From contig JANQLU010000064.1 of the NCBI GenBank assembly GCA_028280445.1, positions 62,001-126,000 on the forward strand: 64,000 bases of DNA, read 5' to 3'. Both the position numbers and the translations under genes were made by a program. The stretch comes from Pirellulaceae bacterium. Lineage in GTDB: Bacteria; Planctomycetota; Planctomycetia; Pirellulales; Pirellulaceae. The notes under the pieces are model-generated. The model made no database searches and had not been told where the DNA came from. It saw nothing but the letters and a program-made list of their open reading frames with translations. Positions 38,822-45,953 of the stretch are shown here, piece after piece (positions within the stretch are counted from its first letter, which is position 1; every line of letters begins with the position of its first letter).

Positions 38822-40258
38822 ATGTTAGATCGAACTGAATCCGATATCGTCATCGATGCACAAGCGGGCAATACCGTGGCTTTCGAAAAACTCGTTCGCC
38901 GGTATCAAAACTTGATCACCTCGATGGCGTTCAGTCAAACCGGCGATTTGCAGCGCAGCGAAGATATTGCCCAACAGGCGTTTTTGACAGCTTGGGAAAA
39001 ACGAGCAGAACTCAAAGACCCCGGTCGTTTTGGAGGTTGGCTGCGATCGATCACGAGAAATTTGACATTCAATTCGAATCGAAAAATCAGTCGCCTGGAT
39101 CGTTCGGCGCAAGGTTTGGAACCTCACTTGGAACCAGCAGTTTTGGATGAACCACAACAGTCGATGGCCACGGCCGAGCAACAGAAATTATTGTGGGCGT
39201 CTCTCAAAAATATTCCCGAAGAGTATCGAGAACCGTTGGTATTGTTTTATCGTGAAGAGAAATCGGTTGCGCAAGTTGCCGAGTTGATGGGATTGTCCGT
39301 CGATGCCGTCAAGCAAAGATTGTCGCGCGGCCGGGCCATGCTCAAATCCGAAGTCGAACAGTTTGTCGAAGATTTGCTCGGTTCGTCAAAACCGGGAGCT
39401 TCTTTCGCGTCGGCAGTAATGGTTGCCTTGCCCACCACGTCGGCTCCTGTCGTGAAAGCGGCTATTCAAGGTGGAACTGTCATTGGAGCGAAAACGATGT
39501 TGGGCAAATTAGCGTGGTTGGCTTCGGGCCCGATGTTGGGTGCATTGGGAGGAATCCTCGGCGCGGCAGGCGGTATTGCCGGCGGTTATTGGGGGACGAA
39601 AAACAGCGTGAAATATGCGACGTCCGACGATGAAAAAAAATTACTGTGGCGATTTTTTTGGTCGATCATGATCCAATCCATCATGTACACGATCGCCGTT
39701 TTTGCCCTGACGTTGTTCGTGACAGGTACAACAACGTTTTGGTGGATCTTGGGATTCACCACCGTTTACTCAGGATTATTGATCGCGCAGATTGTCATCT
39801 TGATAAAAAAGCAACGAGATTTACACGCCGTTCATGGCAAACCTGAATACGTCAAAGAATTTGGAGGGGACGGTCAGCCAGCCAGTTTAAACCAGTTTCG
39901 CTATTCAATTGTGGGTGCCACGATTGGCTGCTGGACTTGGCTGTTGATATTGTCGCTGATCAAATTGAATTGGATTATTTTGCTGGTGTCTCTGATCGTG
40001 ATGAGCGCGCATTTGACTTGGCGAATTTTTACAGCTCATTTATGTAAAACACTTGGCGACCAACTCCGTTGTCAAGCGACGATGGTCCTGGTCAACGTTG
40101 TTTTGGCCGGAGCGATCATCATTGCTGCCGAATTTGTCGGAATGTCTTATGAGCCGCTGCCCAACTGGGCATTGGCCCTGATGGTGATTGTGGTGGGTTG
40201 GATATGTGCCATGGGGCTATGGCACGGCGCCAACAAGGCTGATCAAAAAATGGCGTAG
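38822..40258 (+). CDS. ECF RNA polymerase sigma factor fused to a membrane domain
   Basis: A 478-residue protein. Residues ~15-90 are sigma region 2 (NTVAFEKLVRRYQNLITSMA, DIAQQAFLTAWEKRAEL, FGGWLRSITRNL); ~120-175 are region 4 with the helix-turn-helix VAELMGLSVDAVKQRLSRGR. From ~205, six to seven hydrophobic segments (WLASGPMLGALGGILGAAGG and others) make it a membrane protein. Tethered sigma domains with a C-terminal membrane part are known in planctomycete ECF groups; the membrane part may sense envelope signals and release or hold the sigma. No anti-sigma gene is adjacent. The stop TAG is part of a repeat. Confidence 0.86.
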   Translation: MLDRTESDIVIDAQAGNTVAFEKLVRRYQNLITSMAFSQTGDLQRSEDIAQQAFLTAWEKRAELKDPGRFGGWLRSITRNLTFNSNRKISRLDRSAQGLEPHLEPAVLDEPQQSMATAEQQKLLWASLKNIPEEYREPLVLFYREEKSVAQVAELMGLSVDAVKQRLSRGRAMLKSEVEQFVEDLLGSSKPGASFASAVMVALPTTSAPVVKAAIQGGTVIGAKTMLGKLAWLASGPMLGALGGILGAAGGIAGGYWGTKNSVKYATSDDEKKLLWRFFWSIMIQSIMYTIAVFALTLFVTGTTTFWWILGFTTVYSGLLIAQIVILIKKQRDLHAVHGKPEYVKEFGGDGQPASLNQFRYSIVGATIGCWTWLLILSLIKLNWIILLVSLIVMSAHLTWRIFTAHLCKTLGDQLRCQATMVLVNVVLAGAIIIAAEFVGMSYEPLPNWALALMVIVVGWICAMGLWHGANKADQKMA

Positions 40259-40311
40259 GGCCGGTTCCCACCGGCCGGTTTGTCGGCAGAAGGGCCGGTA
40301 GGAACCGGCCC
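40256..40311. repeat. Family B repeat providing the sigma factor stop codon
   Basis: Starts with GTAGGGCCGGTTCCCACCGG and ends AAGGGCCGGTAGGAACCGGCCCTTC. The first TAG (40256-40258) is the stop codon of the sigma gene. It lies between convergent genes. Confidence 0.85.
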
Positions 40312-40322
40312 TTCTGCCGACG

Positions 40323-41585
40323 CTACTGCAACGACTCTTCAGACTGGCGCCTAAAAACGGCAATCGCCAACTTCAACAGGACTGTCAGGATCATCAAACC
40401 GAATGCCCAGATTCCTGCGCTGACTTTCCACTCGGTCAAACTTGGAGTGTATTCGACAATTTCATGCAACGTGCTGGGAACAAAACCGGGCACAATCAGC
40501 CCCATGCCTTTTTCAATCCAGGCGCCGATAAAGGCCAACACACAGGCGATTGTCAAAACCGATGTTCGCTTGAAAACCCAAGGCGAGAGGAACAACACGG
40601 CTGCCACTACATTGAATGCAACGGCTGTCCAAATCCAGGGAACCAAAGCGTTGTGTCCATGTAGTCCGAGGAACAAATACCGTGCAGAGTCGGTATGGGC
40701 CCCGCCCGTATAAAACTCCGTAAACACTTCGGAAATGACCATCAGCAAATTAATCAAGATCGTGACGCGGACAATTTTGATTAATAAATGGCTGGGAGCT
40801 TCGTCAATGTTTCGGCCGACGAGATTTCGCAAGACGATAAAGATGATCAAAATCAGGGCCGGTCCAGCGACAAAAGCACTGGCCAAAAACCGGGGCGCCA
40901 ACAAAGCAGTATTCCAAAATGGCCGACCGCCGAGCCCACAGTATAAAAATGCCGTTACCGTATGAATGGAAATGGCCCAAAAAATCGAAATCAAGACAAA
41001 CGGCAAATACCAGGTTTTGTTTGGCTTTCGACCGAGAAATCGCATGTACAGCAAATACCCGCAGATATGCAGGTTCAATAGCAAATAAACATTGAGAACA
41101 ATCACATCCCAGGTCAACATCGACATCGGCCAATTGAATCGTCCAATCCCGGGAATCAAATGCCAAAACCGCTCGGGACGTCCGAGATCGACGACAACAA
41201 ATAACAGGCACATGACAATCGCAGCAATCGCCAGGATCTCGCCGACAATCACAACATCTTGCATTTTTTTATCACGATAGAGATAGGCAGGAATGACCAT
41301 CATCACGCCGCCCGCCGCGACGCCTACCATAAAAGTGAAATTCGCGATGTATAACCCCCAACTGACATGATCGGTCATGTTGGTCACGATCATTCCGTCA
41401 GCGACCTGGACGGCCCAGGCGTTGGCACCAACCAGTGCAACAGCGGTTAAAATAAACATCCACAAATAAAACAGTGGACTGCCATTGGTCGATTCGCCGA
41501 GTCCCCACCAGATAAATTTGGGGTAACTGCGCACGGGACGATCGGCATCAGGGGTGAGCAGTTCGTGGTCGGTCGTCGAAGACAT
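40323..41585 (-). CDS. NrfD/PsrC-type quinone-interacting membrane protein
   Basis: A 420-residue inner-membrane protein with ten hydrophobic segments. HVSWGLYIANFTFMVGVAAGG is the hallmark of the DsrP/Hmc/NrfD family, and later DLGRPERFWHL follows. It binds quinone or quinol and passes electrons to a peripheral ferredoxin subunit. Last gene of rrf2-cytochrome-ferredoxin-nrfD, 11 bases after the ferredoxin gene. In this context it probably feeds electrons to NapAB. Confidence 0.88.
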   Translation of the reverse strand: MSSTTDHELLTPDADRPVRSYPKFIWWGLGESTNGSPLFYLWMFILTAVALVGANAWAVQVADGMIVTNMTDHVSWGLYIANFTFMVGVAAGGVMMVIPAYLYRDKKMQDVVIVGEILAIAAIVMCLLFVVVDLGRPERFWHLIPGIGRFNWPMSMLTWDVIVLNVYLLLNLHICGYLLYMRFLGRKPNKTWYLPFVLISIFWAISIHTVTAFLYCGLGGRPFWNTALLAPRFLASAFVAGPALILIIFIVLRNLVGRNIDEAPSHLLIKIVRVTILINLLMVISEVFTEFYTGGAHTDSARYLFLGLHGHNALVPWIWTAVAFNVVAAVLFLSPWVFKRTSVLTIACVLAFIGAWIEKGMGLIVPGFVPSTLHEIVEYTPSLTEWKVSAGIWAFGLMILTVLLKLAIAVFRRQSEESLQ

Positions 41586-41596
41586 GGCTTACTTAA

Positions 41597-42550
41597 TCAA
41601 TCAAAGAAATAGAAAAAACTGGGTCGTGTTCCGAGTTCTTCTTTGAGCACAAACACGCGTTTGTTTTTTAGAACCCAGTTGATATCGGAATCCGGGTCAT
41701 TCAAATCCCCAAATACGCGAGCGCCCGTGGGACAAGCCTCAAGGCAAGCTGGCGCTCGACCTTCACGAGTTCGATGCAAACAGTAATGACATTTTTCCAT
41801 CGTGCCTTGAGGGCGAATGCGATTGGACAAATAACCCTGATTTGGATTGACTTCGTCTGCAGGAATTTCGGGCTGTTCCCAATTGAATCGTCTGGCGTGA
41901 TAGGGACATGCCGCTTCACAGTACCGACAGCCGATGCACCAGTTGTAATCCACCACGACAATTCCATCGTCCTCTTTCCAAGTCGCCTCGACAGGACAGA
42001 CGGTCACACAAGGCGGGTTGTCGCACTGCTGACACTGGACGGGCATATAGTATTTGTCGTCTTGTGGAACGGTGTGATCATACGTCGTATTACCTTGTTC
42101 CATATCCATCGAGCCTTTGGTCATTTCCAGGACTCGAATGTACGACTGATCGACACCTCGATGATGGTTGTTTTCCTGGTTGCATGCTTCCATGCATTTG
42201 CCATTTCCATTGCATTTGCTCAAATTGATCGCGTATCCAAACTTGACGCCCGGAATCGGTTTGGGATCGGAGATCGAAACGTTTGCGCCGTAGTTTTCTT
42301 TGGCTTCCGATTCGAGTCGTGCAAAAATCTCTTTTTTGTCGTCCTCCGACAGCTCTTTGTAATGTTGTTGCAAAAACTCGCTAAGTGAAACGTTTTCCGG
42401 GATCACCATCAATGGCGAAATCGCTTTGCCAAAAGCCGCCAGTCCCAGCGTCACTCCGGCTATTTTGAGCGCGGTTCGTCGTGTCGATGGTTGCTGGAGT
42501 ATCGGCAGCGATATTTTCTTTTTGTCGCGATCGTTCGTATCTGTCATCAA
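41597..42550 (-). CDS. TAT-exported four-cluster ferredoxin subunit (DsrO/NrfC-like)
   Basis: A 317-residue periplasmic iron-sulfur protein. TAT-type leader STRRTALKIAGVTLGLAAFG. Cluster motifs: KCNGNGKCMEAC (113-123), CQQCDNPPCVTVCP, CIGCRYCEAACPYHA, and CHYCLHRTREGRAPACLEACP. In the first motif the second cysteine position is Asn116, so this cluster is probably [3Fe-4S] or altered. It transfers electrons between the cytochrome and NrfD subunits. Overlaps the cytochrome gene by ATGA. Confidence 0.9.
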   Translation of the reverse strand: MMTDTNDRDKKKISLPILQQPSTRRTALKIAGVTLGLAAFGKAISPLMVIPENVSLSEFLQQHYKELSEDDKKEIFARLESEAKENYGANVSISDPKPIPGVKFGYAINLSKCNGNGKCMEACNQENNHHRGVDQSYIRVLEMTKGSMDMEQGNTTYDHTVPQDDKYYMPVQCQQCDNPPCVTVCPVEATWKEDDGIVVVDYNWCIGCRYCEAACPYHARRFNWEQPEIPADEVNPNQGYLSNRIRPQGTMEKCHYCLHRTREGRAPACLEACPTGARVFGDLNDPDSDINWVLKNKRVFVLKEELGTRPSFFYFFD

Positions 42551-43230
42551 TGATCAACCTTGTCCAGAAAACGATCTTTTGGTTTGAAATCCGGTTGCAT
42601 CTTGGGGAATTTCGGCGTGTGTGGATTGTGGCAGTCGATGCAGTTGTTTTTGAATTTTGGCCCGCGACTTCGGTCCCAAAACCCTGTCATCCCACCATGT
42701 GCTCCATGATCGAATTCCCGTTTTTGCTGGCCATGACACTGGGCACAGAGCGTCATGACATCACGGTATTCAATGCGTGTATTGTCCGCCAATTTCAAGG
42801 TATCGTAATCATCGGGATTGTGGCACGACAGACAACTGAGGTTCCCGTGGGCAAATACCATCGAACCATGAAATTCATTCAGATCCTTGGTCGATTTTGT
42901 CTTCGAGTTTGGTTTGCGAGTTGAATGACAGGTCGAACAGGAAACCGTGATCGGATTGCCATGGGCATCCGTTTGACCGGTGAGAACTCGCGGTGGTCCC
43001 GTCGGTTTCCGAATAACCACCGGATGCAGCTTTGCCGATTCGCTCCTCAACTGCGACGGCAATGGATCTTCTTGACCCGAAACATTTTGATTTTCAGGCG
43101 GAGGAAAAATCCAAGCCAATCCTGCGAAGACCACTACCAATGCGGCCGCGCCGAATGCGACGGAGGTGTTCACCGAACCGCGTCGACGAACGCGCCGGAT
43201 CAATCTACTGATGTCAACGGAAAATCGCAC
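42547..43230 (-). CDS. Membrane-anchored tetrahaem cytochrome c
   Basis: A 227-residue protein with one N-terminal membrane segment (FGAAALVVVFAGLAWIF), the rest periplasmic. Four CxxCH haem sites: 98-102 (CSTCH), 133-137 (CLSCH), 162-166 (CAQCH) and 197-201 (CIDCH). The arrangement is not that of NapC/NrfH, whose four haems are packed in the first ~120 residues after the anchor. It starts 31 bases inside rrf2 and ends with an ATGA overlap on the ferredoxin gene. Likely electron carrier of the quinol module. Confidence 0.88.
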   Translation of the reverse strand: MRFSVDISRLIRRVRRRGSVNTSVAFGAAALVVVFAGLAWIFPPPENQNVSGQEDPLPSQLRSESAKLHPVVIRKPTGPPRVLTGQTDAHGNPITVSCSTCHSTRKPNSKTKSTKDLNEFHGSMVFAHGNLSCLSCHNPDDYDTLKLADNTRIEYRDVMTLCAQCHGQQKREFDHGAHGGMTGFWDRSRGPKFKNNCIDCHNPHTPKFPKMQPDFKPKDRFLDKVDH

Positions 43231-43634
43231 GATTTTGTCTGCTTTCGATCCAAAACCAAATCAGCAACGGAAGTTTGGCGAAACGAATCCTCGACCATTT
43301 TACTGGCATTGTCCAACAACTGATGGAGTGGGCAAAGCCGTTGATGGCTGGCCAATCCCAAGGGACATTGTTCGATTCGAGGTATTTCGTCAACCGACAA
43401 TACAACTTCGAGTGTCGTGATTTTCTCCGGCGGTTTAGAGAGGCGATAACCACCTCCCGGTCCACGGCGTGACTCAACGATTCCGGCTTTGTCGAGTTCA
43501 TTGAGAACTTTCAACAAATAGTCGTGCGGAACGAAAGTTGATTCGGCAATCTCCGCCCGACTGACAAAACCGTTTTCGTATTTCGTCAAAAAAACAACGG
43601 CGCGCAAAGCGTATTGTGCTGTAATCGAGATCAT
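43200..43634 (-). CDS. Rrf2-family transcriptional regulator (NsrR-like)
   Basis: A 144-residue regulator. ISITAQYALRAVVFLTK and the winged helix-turn-helix AEIAESTFVPHDYLLKVLNELDKAG are typical, as is RRGPGGGYRLSKPPEKIT. The cluster-binding loop has Cys90 and Cys101 but lacks the middle cysteine of NsrR/IscR; Cys136 is near the end. ATG at 43634 is preferred (MISIT start); an earlier in-frame ATG lies inside the palindrome. An NO-, O2- or iron-sulfur-sensing role is inferred from family and neighbours. Confidence 0.85.
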   Translation of the reverse strand: MISITAQYALRAVVFLTKYENGFVSRAEIAESTFVPHDYLLKVLNELDKAGIVESRRGPGGGYRLSKPPEKITTLEVVLSVDEIPRIEQCPLGLASHQRLCPLHQLLDNASKMVEDSFRQTSVADLVLDRKQTKSCDFPLTSVD

Positions 43635-43640
43635 AACAGA

Positions 43641-43666
43641 AATTGTAGATCTTGCCATCTACAATT
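43641..43666. promoter_or_regulatory. Perfect palindrome before rrf2, likely operator
   Basis: AATTGTAGAT and ATCTACAATT separated by six bases (10-6-10), seven bases before the rrf2 start. Rrf2 regulators bind such AT-rich dyads, so an autoregulatory operator is likely. It can also form an mRNA hairpin over the rrf2 start. Confidence 0.65.
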
Positions 43667-43745
43667 AGATTGGGGAATGTTGAAGATATTTTACAGCATT
43701 TTTGACGATGTTGCGCGTCTTGTTTGTATCGATCACAAATCCACA

Positions 43746-43834
43746 AAATCGTAACCCGACGCGTGAGCGAGGGACTGCTTTTCCTACAAGTTGGTGTGGT
43801 TGTGGTCCCTCGCTTACGCTTCGGGTTGCGATTG
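43746..43834. repeat. Family A palindromic repeat
   Basis: Arms carrying ATCGTAACCCGACGCGTGAG and TTACGCTTCGGGTTGCGAT with a few mismatches. Lies between rrf2 and the porin gene. Confidence 0.82.
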
Positions 43835-43868
43835 CAGGAGGTCGCTGATTTGATTCAACTGAAGATGC

Positions 43869-45482
43869 TCAAAAATTAATTGACCATTGACAGTAGAAAA
43901 AATTCGCGTCGCCATTATACGGCACACCAACTGTCGTACCGTAATAGTCTCCTGCGAAAAAATGTGAGTAACCCAGCAAAAATTGTTGCCGAGCATCAAT
44001 TTTATAAGTTCCAACAAAATCGATCTCGTGACCCAACTCAGGGCTGCCTGGCAAATTGGCGCCATTAAATGGTGTCATGACCACCGAGTACGGCGTATCG
44101 GTTTGCGTTTCCAAAAAGAAATAGTGATACCAGAACAGCAGTTTCAATTTTTCGGTAGGTTGCATTGTCAGCAACAGATTGATGTCTTCCAAATTTCGGC
44201 GGCCATACAGATCCATAAAGCCGTTGTATTTGTGTGCCAACGGAAAATTGTGATGAAATCCGTTGCCAGCTCCGGTCGCGTCATCTCCCGACGCCCAGTC
44301 ATAATATGCCCAAATCACAGGTTTCCAGCAGCCTTGAAGTTTACGACCCACTCCAAATGTCGCCATGCCGGCCACGTGATCCGAGCCGTCTGTGTTATTG
44401 CCAAATTGATAAGCGCCTTCGAAATCCCAGAGGAAATCGTCTTTGCTCCCCTGCCACCGTAAGCCAACGGTGTTGAACTGGAAATTGTTAGCGCCGCTGC
44501 CATTGAGAAATCGCAAAAAGTAAGCATCGATCGTTTGGTTTTTTCTGACCGTTGACGATAAATACGTTCCCATGAATTCTTGATCACGGTTTGGCGAGTC
44601 GAATGAATTGTTATCAACTCGCATGGGGTTTACCCAAAACGCATCGAATTTTCGATTTTTTTGACTGGCCGACAAACGGACGCCTTCGAAAGTTCGTCGA
44701 GTATTGGCCCAATCGAGTGGCGAAACAGCACGCTGTGCACCAAACAACAACTCTTGACGGCCAACACGGGCGACGACGGTGTTGTCACCACGAGCGATCA
44801 GCCGCGCATCGACGAACAGGTTTTGCATTTCAACCCGATTGACCTCAATCGGACGAGGGCCAAAATTTTCGTTGTTGCTTTCGGCGTCCAACATTTCAGC
44901 AAACACGCGAATGTTAGATGTGAAATGGAGATCCGTGTAAATTCGCGTTCGGTGCAAGACAAAATTATCGTCGACTCCGGTCAAGCCAAGGCCTCGCATA
45001 TTTTGTTCCGCGTGATAACGCGAACGATATTGTCCGGCGATGTCATACCAACCGCCGCCGGGCAGGCAGCGTTTTTTCAAACCATCTCCGAGCAGGTAGC
45101 CTTGCCAGGCTTCATCACACAGATACGAAAATTGATTGTCAAAAAACAAAGGCTTGTGTGCCGAAGCAGCTTGTTTGCGCAATTCCGCCTGTTTCTTTTG
45201 AAACTTTTCTTCTTCGGTGAGTTCCGGTTTGCCTGCGCCAACTTGGGTGTTGTTAGCTTTTTGGAATTCCGATCCACTGGACGTTTTTTGATCGCTCAGC
45301 TGACCGACGACCCCAGTGTTCACCGGAGGGCTTTGCTGTTGTTGGCGTTGATCTACCTGCAAATAGTCCCCATTTAGCACCGGTGGCGCGGGAACAACAT
45401 ACTCTTGCGCAATAGCGTTAGCGGCGGAAAAACTTGCCAGCAATGTAATTGAGGCAACAACGAATTTCTTTGGTAGAATCAT
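43869..45482 (-). CDS. Outer-membrane porin, alginate-export (AlgE) family
   Basis: A 537-residue exported beta-barrel. Signal peptide (VVASITLLASFSAANAIA) then a Gln/Thr/Lys-rich linker to ~115. From ~150 alternating strands (GQYRSRYHAEQN, TRIYTDLHFTSNIRVFAEML, ARVGRQELLFGAQRAVSPLD, RRTFEGVRLSAS) carry the family motif pattern. It ends in an aromatic strand (FFYCQWSINF) as in porins. It is divergent from napD with a shared 186-base region, so it may admit nitrate/nitrite or another anion. Its substrate is not shown. Confidence 0.85.
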   Translation of the reverse strand: MILPKKFVVASITLLASFSAANAIAQEYVVPAPPVLNGDYLQVDQRQQQQSPPVNTGVVGQLSDQKTSSGSEFQKANNTQVGAGKPELTEEEKFQKKQAELRKQAASAHKPLFFDNQFSYLCDEAWQGYLLGDGLKKRCLPGGGWYDIAGQYRSRYHAEQNMRGLGLTGVDDNFVLHRTRIYTDLHFTSNIRVFAEMLDAESNNENFGPRPIEVNRVEMQNLFVDARLIARGDNTVVARVGRQELLFGAQRAVSPLDWANTRRTFEGVRLSASQKNRKFDAFWVNPMRVDNNSFDSPNRDQEFMGTYLSSTVRKNQTIDAYFLRFLNGSGANNFQFNTVGLRWQGSKDDFLWDFEGAYQFGNNTDGSDHVAGMATFGVGRKLQGCWKPVIWAYYDWASGDDATGAGNGFHHNFPLAHKYNGFMDLYGRRNLEDINLLLTMQPTEKLKLLFWYHYFFLETQTDTPYSVVMTPFNGANLPGSPELGHEIDFVGTYKIDARQQFLLGYSHFFAGDYYGTTVGVPYNGDANFFYCQWSINF

Positions 45483-45507
45483 TGGACCAGACGTTAGGCG
45501 TTTGTGG

Positions 45508-45539
45508 AATTGTAGATATCGTGGTCATCTTTTACAATT
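45508..45539. promoter_or_regulatory. Imperfect Rrf2-type site in porin/napD intergenic region
   Basis: AATTGTAGAT at 45508-45517 is identical to the left half of the rrf2 palindrome. ATCTTTTACAATT at 45527-45539 resembles the right half with three extra bases. It lies between the divergent porin and napD genes. Confidence 0.45.
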
Positions 45540-45668
45540 TCATCGTCCTAGTGGACGCAATTCCGAAATCGAGGCTATGTGCATGGAGCATTGCGCCTAG
45601 ATTTCGCACATCGCCCACACAGTAATCTGGACCACGTTGCCGTAACTTAACATCAATTTGAGTGCAAA

Positions 45669-45935
45669 ATGATTGCAAGTGTCGTCGCACGTTTGAAATC
45701 AGATCCGGCAGAGGCGCAAGCTGTCATCGATGCTATCAATCAACGTCCCGAACTTGAGATTGGTGTGCTTTCAACCGAATACTCGCTGCCGGTCGTGATC
45801 GAGGCCGATGATGCCGCGATGTTAGAAAATTCCACCGAATGGTTAAAGTCATTGGATGACGTGCTGATGGTGGATGTCGTGTTCGTCCATTTTGAGGAAC
45901 ATGAGAAAAACATGCCGCAATCAAACAATTTATAA
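45669..45935 (+). CDS. napD: NapD-like nitrate reductase maturation chaperone
   Basis: An 88-residue cytoplasmic protein with the NapD ferredoxin-like fold pattern: ASVVARLKSDPAEAQAVIDAINQRPELEIG ... YSLPVVIEADDAAML ... LDDVLMVDVVFVHFEE. NapD binds the NapA TAT leader and assists cofactor insertion before export. First gene of the napDAB operon, 18 bases before napA. Confidence 0.9.
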   Translation: MIASVVARLKSDPAEAQAVIDAINQRPELEIGVLSTEYSLPVVIEADDAAMLENSTEWLKSLDDVLMVDVVFVHFEEHEKNMPQSNNL

Positions 45936-45953
45936 AATGGATCGAGCGAATCG

